Below are positions 38,601-48,400 of a stretch of 64,000 nt of DNA, in pieces (position 1 is the stretch's first letter; each line of letters starts with the position of its first letter). The stretch lies in the NCBI GenBank assembly GCA_016081115.2, contig JABTTQ020001112.1, positions 186,001 through 250,000 on the forward strand, given 5' to 3'. The notes below the pieces were generated by a model that did no database searches, was not told the origin of the DNA, and saw only the letters and a list, made by a program, of their open reading frames with translations. Source of the DNA: Rehmannia glutinosa (Eukaryota > Streptophyta > Magnoliopsida > Lamiales > Orobanchaceae). The translations under genes and the position numbers were made by a program.

Positions 38601-41600
38601 TTCATTTACCACTTTGCAATGCACTCAGAGCAGTAGCGTTTCCTATTGCAATTTGAGCATATGACAACATCATCTTTATAACTCTTCGAGCATTGGTGGC
38701 ACATCAACCCGTGTTGCTCCCTTCGGATGGTGGAATCCTGCGGGGAAGTACCAAATAATAAAGTTTCATGTTAGATCCAAGAAAAGATAATAAAATAAGC
38801 CAGAAACCAAACATTTTCAAAAATAAACGTCACGAAAGTAATACAAAGCACAACACTTTCACAGCTGTAAACTTTAATATCAAAATGACAACTGTATCAG
38901 CAGAAACCCCTGTCACTGCCATGGTTTTTTGAGCTTTATCGGCCAACACATGCACCATTATACATATTGATATCCTAAATAAGCAAATGCATAAAAATCA
39001 CCCATGTGAGATGCTGGGAAGAAATGGGTAAGGCAAAGCTGCACTTTGAAATTCTTTTCAAAAATCAATTTAATACATCCAACTTTAGAAGCAGTACTCG
39101 TTTGCACACTCCAATGTTTTGTCAATCATTTTATATCTTGGCTGGTATGGCTAATGACAAATAAAACATGCTCAAAACCTGGGAAGACCTTGTAATGTTG
39201 TACATGACAGCACAGGCCTAGTCACAAAATCTAAGCTATTATGTCTAAACAATACAGATGGAAGAGCATTATACCCCAATTTTGTTTCGTTTGTTTGTTA
39301 GATTTCATTTGACAAATGGAGTTCCTGACCTCGCAATCAATTTAATATGACTTTTAGAAAAGTAATAATTAATTATCCTAGGACAAATGGAATTCCAAAC
39401 CTCGTCCTAGGAAAGATGTATTAATCGGAATGGACCAACGACTATTGTGTCCTCTTTAATCATTAAACCTTAACCATTTCTTCCTCAATAAAGTCCCATC
39501 TAATGACCATCTATAGCTAGCAAAAGAGATTTCTACATTACAGAAGAGCAAGAAGAGCAAGAGTCCTCAGATCTACTTGCCCAAAAAAGCTAAAACGAAG
39601 GTTGCCTTTAAAGCTAGTGAACAACACGTGTCAGTGTTTTTTCGTATTTATTTTCTTATTCTGGCCAGAGTAATTATGACAATAGTTGGCAATCTCTACC
39701 CAATCTACGACAACAGAAATAACGTTTGTTATACCACTATACTTGTCTATTTTGTCACGGAATGTTCAATTCTAGTAATACCAAATAGAGGTCAAGCACG
39801 TGGATAAAAAAACAACTCACCGACATTCCCGAAGCCGGTGACATTTTCCTTTCCAAACTACCATTAGGTATTTTCTCTCCCATGCATGCAAAATCGTAGG
39901 ATTCATTTACGTTCGTTTTTGGTCTTGCCCTAGGTATTTTTTTAGCCTTGTTATATTCAACCCACACCTCTCCAGAGTCCGTCTCCGATACAATATTTTC
40001 CTCTTCGGAGAGCACCAAGATATCACCAGAACTAGCCGTTTTTGTCTGAACCTTCTTAGGCCTCCCACGCCCATCCTTCTTCTTTATGTTGTGACTGTTG
40101 CTACAAATTGCAAGTGTTTTCTTATTCTTTGAACCCTTCGGTCGGCCTCGTCTATCCTTCTTGGCAAGTCCAACCCCATTTGTTTCAAATGCAATGCTTT
40201 TCTTCTTACCATCATCATCCCTCTTATTACTCCCATCTACCTCAGCGCCAACTGCAGATAAGATGTGTTTCTGTTTCTCTCTATCCTGATCCTCCCCTAC
40301 AACAATTTCCTCTCCATCCTTATTGTAACAAACTGCGATAGCCCTATTTTCTTGATTCTCTTTTGTTATTTGGATATTCTTCGTGTTCTTTGATCCTTTA
40401 GGACGTCCACCCTTACCCTTCTCCTCCACAACCCCATTTCCTCCATCAGTAGTAGCTTCCGACCCCTTGGGTCTTCTTTGGCCATCCACGTGTCCAAGGA
40501 ACACAATATCTCCATTGGCCGTGCAATTTCTCATTCTCTGTGTCAGCTTGATGGAAGATAATATCTTCTTCGGGTTTTCGTAACTCTTGGGCCTTCCTAG
40601 ACCACCCTTCTGATTCACAATCCCATTTCCATCACTGTTGCTTCCATTAATAGCACTTATCATCACCTCATTCTCTTCAGTCCCAATGGAAATCTTCTTT
40701 TTGTTCTTGGAACCTTTTGGCCTTGCAATCCACGGAACCATGGGCACCAAATCAGCACTTTTGCTGACATTACTGCAAGAAACATCGGCTTCTATACCAT
40801 CATCACTCTTTTCAGTGTCATTTACTGTTTTCTTCTTATTCTTGGAACCTTTAGGTCTTCCAACCCGGCGAACCATCTGCCCAGGAGAAGCACTTTTGCC
40901 AACATCACCACAAGAAACATCTCCTTCTACACCACCACTCTTTTCAGTTTCATTTACTGTTTTCTTCATATTCTTGGAACCTTTAGGTCTTCCAACCTGG
41001 CGAACCATCTGCCCAGGAGCAGCACTTTTGCCAACATCACCACAAGAAACATCACCTTCTACACCATCACTCTTTTCAGTCTCATTTACTGTTTTCTTCT
41101 TATTCTTGGAACCTTTCGGCCTTCCGATCCGGCGAACTATCTGCACAGGTGTAGCAATTATCCCATCATTACCACAAGAAACATCACCTTCTATAACATC
41201 ACCATTTCCAGTCACATTTACTGTTTTCATGATCACATCTTCAATTTTCCTCCCTGTTTCTTCCCCACCACCTTCACCCTCCACCTGCATTGCCTCAACT
41301 TCATACCCAACGCCAATTTCCTGCCTAATTTTTGAATCGTTTATTACATCATCCTTTTTTCTCTTCCTTTTCACCGTATCCTTCGAACCCTTCGGTCTCC
41401 CCCTCCCTCGCTTCTTCACACCACCACCACCACTTTCTCCTCCACTTTCTCTAACAACCAACGCCTCTGAACTTCCATTACCATCCAAAATCTTTCTTTC
41501 CTCCTCACCAGAATACAAACCACCATTTCCCTCACTTTCCATTTTCGGCGTGTTTTTCATTTCTCCATGCCTTTGAACCGATAAATAATGTTTCTCACAC

Positions 41601-41704
41601 AGGGCTTTTCCACTCATAGCCATCAAATTGCATCTCCACATTCCTCCGGCGCTGATTTTCTGGCATAACAACCCCTCACCGCCACAACCCGCCGCCAATT
41701 CCAT
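26659..41704 (-). CDS. KDM3/JHDM2-type JmjC histone H3K9 demethylase with AT-hooks and WRC-like domain
   Basis: Twelve exons on the minus strand: 39821-41704, 38610-38737, 37936-38035, 37711-37843, 37565-37628, 30866-31571, 29555-29884, 27882-28412, 27733-27805, 27564-27672, 27031-27150, 26659-26733; about 1417 residues. The first exon encodes a WRC-like Cys/His motif (CQKISAGGMWRCN...CEKHY) and about ten AT-hooks (GRPKGSKN), four of them in tandem. Exons 2-6 encode Cys-rich zinc fingers (CHQCSKSYKDDVVICSNC...). The JmjC domain holds HCD (about residues 1109-1111) and the distal His in IPAGCPHQ (about 1347), so the Fe(II) triad is kept and activity on H3K9me1/2 is likely. Exon 9 ends one base short of phase: its donor reads TTCAGTAAG where TTCAGGTAAG would restore frame and consensus. 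Intron 5 is about 5.9 kb and contains a Copia element. Extra 3' exons cannot be excluded. Confidence 0.93.
28456..28772. repeat. Intronic MITE, 'AATTACAAAAACTACC' family (copy 3)
   Basis: From GGGATAATTACAAAAGGCCC to GGGTAATTCTCCCC; the internal blocks CTTAAGGGGGTAAATGTAAT and GTAATTAGCCCGAACCTCAG match copies 4 and 5. In a JmjC gene intron. Confidence 0.65.
30265..30556. repeat. Intronic MITE, 'AATTACAAAAACTACC' family (copy 4)
   Basis: From GATAATTACCAAAAG to TTTTTGTAATTATCTC, with CTTAAGGGGATAACTGTAAC in the middle and inverted ends. In a JmjC gene intron. Confidence 0.65.
31612..31801 (+). repeat. 5' LTR of the Copia element
   Basis: Starts TGTTACAAGATTATAGG and ends TCTCTAATTACA; a TATATAAAT box at about 31732-31740 is the likely promoter. 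Identical to the 3' LTR by eye. Confidence 0.93.
31802..31814 (+). other. Primer binding site (initiator tRNA-Met type)
   Basis: TGGTATCACAGCC directly follows the 5' LTR. It resembles the common plant PBS TGGTATCAGAGCC, with one mismatch, complementary to the 3' end of initiator Met tRNA. Confidence 0.8.
32257..36341 (+). pseudogene. Copia Gag-Pol polyprotein, interrupted
   Basis: The frame from 32257 is open to 34044 (595 residues): gag, zinc knuckle CHYCHKPGHLKRDC (about residues 266-279), protease WVIDSGATDHMTG, pre-integrase GHPSLPLLKKL and integrase core (VHSDVWG, FIDDYSR, RSDNAKEY). Reverse transcriptase pieces follow at 34904-35113 (CKWVFAIKVNPDGS) and 35160-35627 (DIKNAFLHGDL, YVDDIVITG). 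RNase H remnants lie near 35900-36080. Many 1-2 base frame changes separate these blocks between 34040 and 36340. The 5' third is clean and the 3' two-thirds is not. Confidence 0.88.
36357..36371 (+). other. Polypurine tract of the Copia element
   Basis: The purine-rich AATTTGAGGGGAG directly before the 3' LTR serves as plus-strand primer in LTR retrotransposons. Confidence 0.7.
36372..36561 (+). repeat. 3' LTR of the Copia element
   Basis: 190 bp, same sequence as the 5' LTR; followed by the GTATT target duplication. Confidence 0.93.
36619..37041. mobile_element. PIF/Harbinger-like MITE with GGGTGTTTGGCT termini
   Basis: About 423 bp with inverted ends GGGTGTTTGGCT and AGCCAAACACCC and mirrored internal AGCTTATAAGATGTT blocks. 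It is a sister of the element at 47481-49046, which has a clean TTA target duplication. Here the flanks (TTA left, AAA right) are not a clean duplication. It lies in JmjC intron 5, just beyond the Copia insertion. Confidence 0.75.
38219..38525. repeat. Intronic MITE, 'AATTACAAAAACTACC' family (copy 5)
   Basis: From GGGATGATTACAAAAAAAT to CTTTTGTAATTATCCCCTA. In a JmjC intron, in the opposite orientation to copies 3 and 4 (internal CCCCCTAAAATTTTAG). Confidence 0.65.
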
Positions 41705-44700
41705 AATTCTCGATTGTTAGCGAAGAAAAATAGGAACCCTAGCCCAGAAAAAGCATAAATAGAAAAACCCTTCACTGAGAAACCCAATATGAAAAGTGAC
41801 CAATTCTCAGCATTTGAGTCTACCCATATAATCGGTGCAAAATTAAATGCATTCCTCTAATTAATGACAATAATACGATTGGTGCCATATGGAGCATAGC
41901 AGTAATAATTATACTTTACCGGGATTTCGAGAATCTACTCTGCAAAACGTGATTACGGATTTCTTTCTGTTTGTGTCAGCACACAGGAAAAAACCAGTTT
42001 TGTCTGGTTTTGAAGGAGTAACCGCCGACTTTTTTTCTACAATTTCTCGAAGCGGGTTTGGGAGAATGCGAGTCTAGTTGGAATTGGATAAAACTGGAGA
42101 GAGTGAAACTGGAGAAGAAGAGGATGAAACCGATGATATTTTCGTTTGTACGAGGTGGGGTTCATGCAAAGTGCAATTGTGCAATGGAATATATTTATTA
42201 ATTTATTTACTTGAATACCCTTCGGAATGGATAATGGATTTGATAAATAATTTTCACCTTTTACTAGATTTAAGTAAATATTGCTGCTAAAAAGCGCGAG
42301 ACGCTAGTTGAACAATAGGATGGAGCCTAGCGATTAAAAAGAGTCTAGGCAAAATTAGGTGAGACCTGAGCGGGGTTAGACGAAGTCTAATTAGAAGAAA
42401 AATATAGATGGACAATGAGAATCTAGCACCTATGTGGGAATTAATCGAGGTTAATCGGGGACTTTTAGAAGAGTTATTATTAGTGTTTATCAATCTAAAA
42501 TAAAAAAAGAATTTTTTTTAATTTCAGATATCATATTTGCTCCTATTTACTATGTTTCACTAATAATGATCTTTGTGATAATGTAGAAGAAACTGTGGGA
42601 ATCAAGCAATAATATTAATTTGTTTAACTAATTTTGATAACGACGATTTGAGTTGAAGTATCATTTAAAAGTTCAAATATATGAATTTAGTTTTAATTTT
42701 GTATTCTTTTTTTTTTTCACTACATATATTTTGTTACTCGTTAAAATAGAGGACACGCAAAGATTGTGAACTCTGAAGCTAATCAAGAAAATCAATTTAG
42801 TTCATCTATAAGTTCACCAATGGCCGGGGAATAATTGAAGGAAATAAAAAAGGAAGGGCCTCATTTAATTTACATTTACAAAAGTCTTTTTTTCTCAAAT
42901 CATAGAAATATTTACTTGTTAGTTATTCTCCCAAACAAATCACGAATCTCACCAGTCGTTGTAAACACGACAAGAACTTTCATATTTCATTGTAACAACA
43001 TAAACATGAGTTGTTGATATTTTAGAAGCAAATATACTTATCAACCATCCACAGTATTGGAATAGAAAGTGAAAAATATTTTAAACACTTCCTAGACTTA
43101 CAAATAATTAATTACTCTTTTTTTTTTGGCAAATAACTAATTACTCATCTGACTTAAATATTTGACAATTTTTTTCATAAATGCAAGAATTTGTTAAACT
43201 TTGTGTAATTTTGTATGTTTTGCACTCCAAAGTCCAAATTCATTTTAATTTCAGTTCTCTTCTAATTATAAAGATTACTATTTCAAAAAAAATGTTAGTA
43301 ACTTACGTATCTAAATTTAAACGAATTAAAGTAAAATGGAAAAATGCATGACAAGTACATTAAAAGATATTAAATATGAAAATCATTTCAGATAATAATT
43401 TAATCTAATTGATTTTGAACTCTTATTCAAAATCTAATTAGATTCTGAATTCAAATAACCAAAATAAATATTGCCATATTTAATACTTCTTTCCTAAATG
43501 TGAAGTGATTTGATTTATTAATTGCTTTTATTTTCAAAATTTAAATTATTTTAACAATTACAAAGAGATGCAAAATCTTGAATTTTTTTAAAATATATCT
43601 AACTTTATGGGGCATTTTACGATCATAGGAAAAGTTTTGGTAGTAAATTGAACTGTCTCCCTCATATTTAGTCAAACTAGGCCCACGTCATCTGGATTTG
43701 AACTTATCCAACTATTTTAATAATAATTAAAATCTATAAGTAAATTAATAACAATTTCATTTTTATATCCACATAATATTGATAAAATTAAATTCCTTCC
43801 GTATAATTTGATTAAATGCAATTATGAGTGGTCAAATGGAGTGAACTGGGCTCCAAACTTGAATCGGAAATTTGGTCAACAATTCTGGGGTCGTTGATTG
43901 AAACCAAGTTTCTAAATCGAAACCAGAACCGTGTTCCTACTCATTTGAAACCGAATGTTGGTTGGATAAGGTCTAAAGCGGAGAAAGGAGCATAAGGATT
44001 GGATTCAACATAATACCTATTTCTGAGTTTGACAAGTAGCTCTTGGATAAAAATGAGATGTTACAATCAATGCAACATAAAGTAATGAAGGGGAATCTGA
44101 GACAGCTATTGTGTATGTTAATGTTTGATTTTTCTAAAAAGTCAAACATTATAAAATTTCTTAATTTTCAGATTTTTGGATAATATTACATAGTTAAATT
44201 TTCAGTTTTTTCTACAAGAGTTATTTTCAGTTTTTATTTTTAACTTGTGGGAAGTTATTAAGTAGTAGATGATAGTTTTTTTTTCCACTTTCTTATTTTG
44301 TGGTGGTTATGCTTGAGGAAAATATTCTTTGGAGAACTTACAAACATCTCTATTTAAAGCAAATCACTTCTGCAAAAAACGTACGGATTGAAAGTGTGAG
44401 ATCAAATTGAAGAAATCAAAGAGACACTCTTTTTACTCATAAAAAGTTTGCAGGAAGATAATATGGCCAGCAATGTTACTGACATCTTAGGCATCATCTT
44501 CCCAAGATTTGTTAGTATGTTCATTTTGAAAGAGCTTATGTTATAGATGAGTGTATATGACGCGCATTAGAGAATTCTCTCAGTTTGTGATGAATATTGC
44601 TTACTTTACAAGACTTAAAAGGAAGTATATCTTTAGTCTTGTTGGTTTTTGTATTTTTGTGTTTTATAATAATATTTCATATAAGAATTTTTGTTCCAAG

Positions 44701-45443
44701 GACATTGTACAAGTATTTTTATACTTGTACACAATTTTGAAACTTCTTGTGTTCATTTTAATATCCGTCATTCCATTTTTGTTGTGATTTGTGTTTCCAA
44801 ATTACAAGACTTCCGTTGTGTTATCTAAAGTGTTGGCAGCACATTTCACATCACTACACTGTTATAAGAATTGGACCCCTTCAATTTTTCAGTGTATCCC
44901 TATTAGCAAACAAACAATTATATAAACTACATGAAGCTTATATATTTTTAATCATACAAACCATTTGACCATCCAAAGAACTGTCAAATGCAAACATTTT
45001 GGCAACTCCCGTATCATCCAGGCAGTGTTTAATATGTATACATGCATTTTCTGCAGTCCATCCATTAGAAATCAAAGTCATAACCATAAAGAAATCCAAT
45101 GGACAGAAGGTAAAATCTTGCTATTAAAATAAGCGCACAAGAAAACAGTAATATCATGTTGACAACAATTTTCTACACTAATAAGCATGGTTTGTGAAAC
45201 CATCTCACTACAATGTTTAACTAAGCTACTGATGCTGTCAGCAAAACAAATATATGTGAAGTCTTCACTAACATTGCAATAACCTCCCTAAATTTAAAAT
45301 AAATATGTCAACACGTTGAATACTTTAACACGATCATGTGCACCAAGGTTCCAACAGAAGATCGATGATTTTAGTTAGCAAGTGTTGTGAAAGCTTCTTC
45401 TATTTCCTCCTCTGCTATTGGTCGAGTTCGTGCCTCCATGAAA
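41705..45443. other. Spacer between JmjC promoter and DMS3 3' end
   Basis: The first few hundred bases should hold the JmjC promoter/5' UTR. 42285-42480 is a diverged repeat with GACGCTAG and GAGTCTAGGC words, related to 15865-15990. The rest is AT-rich with no supported gene; the reading frames present (such as 44551-44787) have no recognisable domain. 43600-44850 may contain old transposon sequence, but no ends were found. Confidence 0.45.
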
Positions 45444-48400
45444 TCATCGAGGGGTAGATACACGTCCCGCCTGATACTGTTGCTATAATATCAAGGGATC
45501 AAAACATCGTAAATGTTAACACACTTGAGACTTGAGGTACGACACTAGGTCTAGGAATGATAATGGGGAAAGTTTGGAACGGGTTCGCCAAAATGTGGGA
45601 CCCCTCCCCAAGGTTTATAAGAACCCGAATCCAGTGGGTTGGACCCATTAGACTCGTTTTATGATTTAAAAGATAAAAAATATATTTTATTGAAATACTT
45701 TTAAAAGTTTCACAACGTGTATTTTAAAATAATACCATTAAGACTATCCCAAAAATATTTCTTTTAAAATTATTATCACATAAATACATATATGATATAT
45801 TAAGAAGGGGCAGGTTTGAAAACGAAAAACAGAAAATCCAACATAGACCCATTTATAATTTTAGAAACGAGCCGCAATCTTGAAAACAGAAAACAAAAAA
45901 CCCAAGCATAGACTTATTTATAATTTTAGAAACCCAATCGGGAAGGGGATGGTTTCAGGTTTTGACCCAACCCATAACCATCCTAACTAGGTCAATACAG
46001 TAGTAGTGCCAATGACTAAAAGCTATGACAATTTGGGCTTATTTCTCCACAGTCGTAGCATTTGTTCTTTTGCATGCAGTAACCAGATAATAAATGCATT
46101 AAGACCTAACAAATATCAGAAAATTTCCTATCCTTTAGCAGCTTGTACAAAAAACAAGACTACAAGGAAACCAGGCGCCGTGAATAGTCTGATAGCGCAA
46201 AATTGAGGTATTACCTGAGTTGCATATGATGAACTTTCAGCAAGAAACTGGACAAATTCTCTCTTTTTCGTTTCATAGGTGAACTTTGCATGGTCTAATA
46301 GTGCCTGCTCTCTCTGCAAGTCTTCCCATGTTCGGTCCTTCTTCCATTTTATCTCCTTCAATTGATTTTCAATTTCCAAATAGCTCACTGGGGGGCTGAC
46401 CCTTTTGGATTCACAGGGGAACTTAACATCTATATCTCCCTAACATGAGAGAAATTCAAGCATAAATTAATGCAAGAGAGAAAAAAGAATTGAAGTGCAT
46501 GTTTGACATTTAAATTCGTAACAGATAGATAAAACAGTATAAAAGTCCAAAATAAAGGTTTGGAGCTTCAAAGCAAAGACCTGCCCATTTGTACTAAAAT
46601 GTGAAAGCTACATATATTGAGAAGTATGTAGTTTTTTATAAAACCATTTGACAATTGTGAATTAACACCAAGCTTCTCACCGATGATGACCCAAGGAGAA
46701 TATCCCAGGACTTCTTATCACTCCTCCATCTAATGATATGGCTCCATGTGTTATATAAGACAAAGCCTTTAGCATGTCTTCCCTAGATCTGTATACTTGC
46801 AAATTCGAGAAGAGGTTATAGAATAGTGTCTCTCTCAGACTGTGCCCATTTTTCGAGATACCGTATAAGTTAGTATGGTCAATCGTGACCATATTTACAG
46901 CAAAACCAAGAAATCCAGGAGGAGTTTCCCCACTAATTAATCTTGGCTTTAGAAGATCAAGCCTCCGTTGAGGGTCATCAGCTATTAACTCACCAGCATA
47001 TGGTCTAAACAGAAACCCACAAAAGAAAATACAGAACATAAGGTAAGTTTGTAACAGAAAGCTAATTGATTAAATTGCAAAACAATGACCTTGGGACACA
47101 CAAGCACACACCTTAGACTTTCGAGACAAATGACTAGGAATCGGTCATCCAGAGGCCATTCAATAGATGCCGCTAGTGCATGAATGCCCAAACCTTTATT
47201 TATTGAACCATCTTTGGTGTATCCTTCCAAGGCTTTGACTCCTTCATAGGTCTTGCAGACCACTGCTAGCATGGTTTCAAGACCCAAATACTCTGAAAGA
47301 AGCCTAAGACATATATTTAAAACAACAAACAAGTCAACCATAAGAGGATAAGTCGTATTTCATTTTTTTTTTATTTTTGGTTCTGTAGTTTCTCAGATAC
47401 CATTCTCGCATCTTCCACAAACTGCTGATCTTTTAAGTGAAAAATAAAATAACATTGTTTGGATGGCCTCCAGCAACTTAGAGGGTGTTTGGCTGAAGCT
47501 TATTTGTAAGCTCCTACATCATATAAAATATTTGTAAAGCTTATAAGATGGTAGATCTTATTTTGAAAATAACTTGTTGAAGTGTTTTCACAAAAAAAAG
47601 ATGATAGAGCTTATAAGAAGTTAGCAATGGCAGTTTAGTAATTAAAATGGTAAAAAATGAAGAAGGTTGTAAAATAAGATCTTACAACAACAACAACAAC
47701 AACAACAAACTAAGCCTTAATCCCACTACGTGGGGTCGGCTATACGGATCATATCGCGCCATCGTTTACGGTCATAAGCCATATTTTCGTTTATTTCTAG
47801 GTATAACATGTCATGTTTAATAGCTTCTTTCCAAGTCTTTTTAGGCCTACCTCTTCCTCTTTTGATTTGTGTGAGTGATTTTCTACCTTCTAAACGTCGC
47901 ACAGGTGCATCTAAAGGTCTCCTATAAACATGTCCAAACCATCTTAATCGTGTTTCTCTAATTTTCTCGTCTATTGGTGCTACTCCCACTTTGTTTCTAA
48001 TGTGTTCATTTCTTATTCTATCTAATCTAGTGTGTCCGCACATCCATCTTAGCATTCTCATCTCTGCTACCCTCATTTTTTGTTCGTGTTCATATTTAGT
48101 CGCCCAACATTCTGGCTCCGAAAGCATTGCGGGCCTTATGGCCGTTTTATAAAATTTTCCTTTCAATTTTAATGGTATTTTACGGTCACAAAGGATAGAA
48201 GATGCACTCCTCCATTTATTCCAACCCGCCTGGATCCTATGTGTGACATCTTTATTGATTTCTCCGTTCTCTTCAATTATAGATCCTAAGTATTTAAAAC
48301 TCTTTGTTATACTCACTTCATGTCCATCAATTTTAACCTTCGTCTCATTGTTCCTGTTGTTTTTACTAAAGTGGCATTCCATGTATTATGTTTTAGCCCT

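Noticed and set aside
40638..41576. 312-residue plus-strand frame opposite the JmjC first exon
   Set aside because: It is the antisense of the AT-hook coding exon; the repeated low-complexity codons keep the opposite frame open.
44551..44787. Small hydrophobic protein gene
   Set aside because: AT-rich chance frame, without homologous features or a supporting splice or regulatory context.
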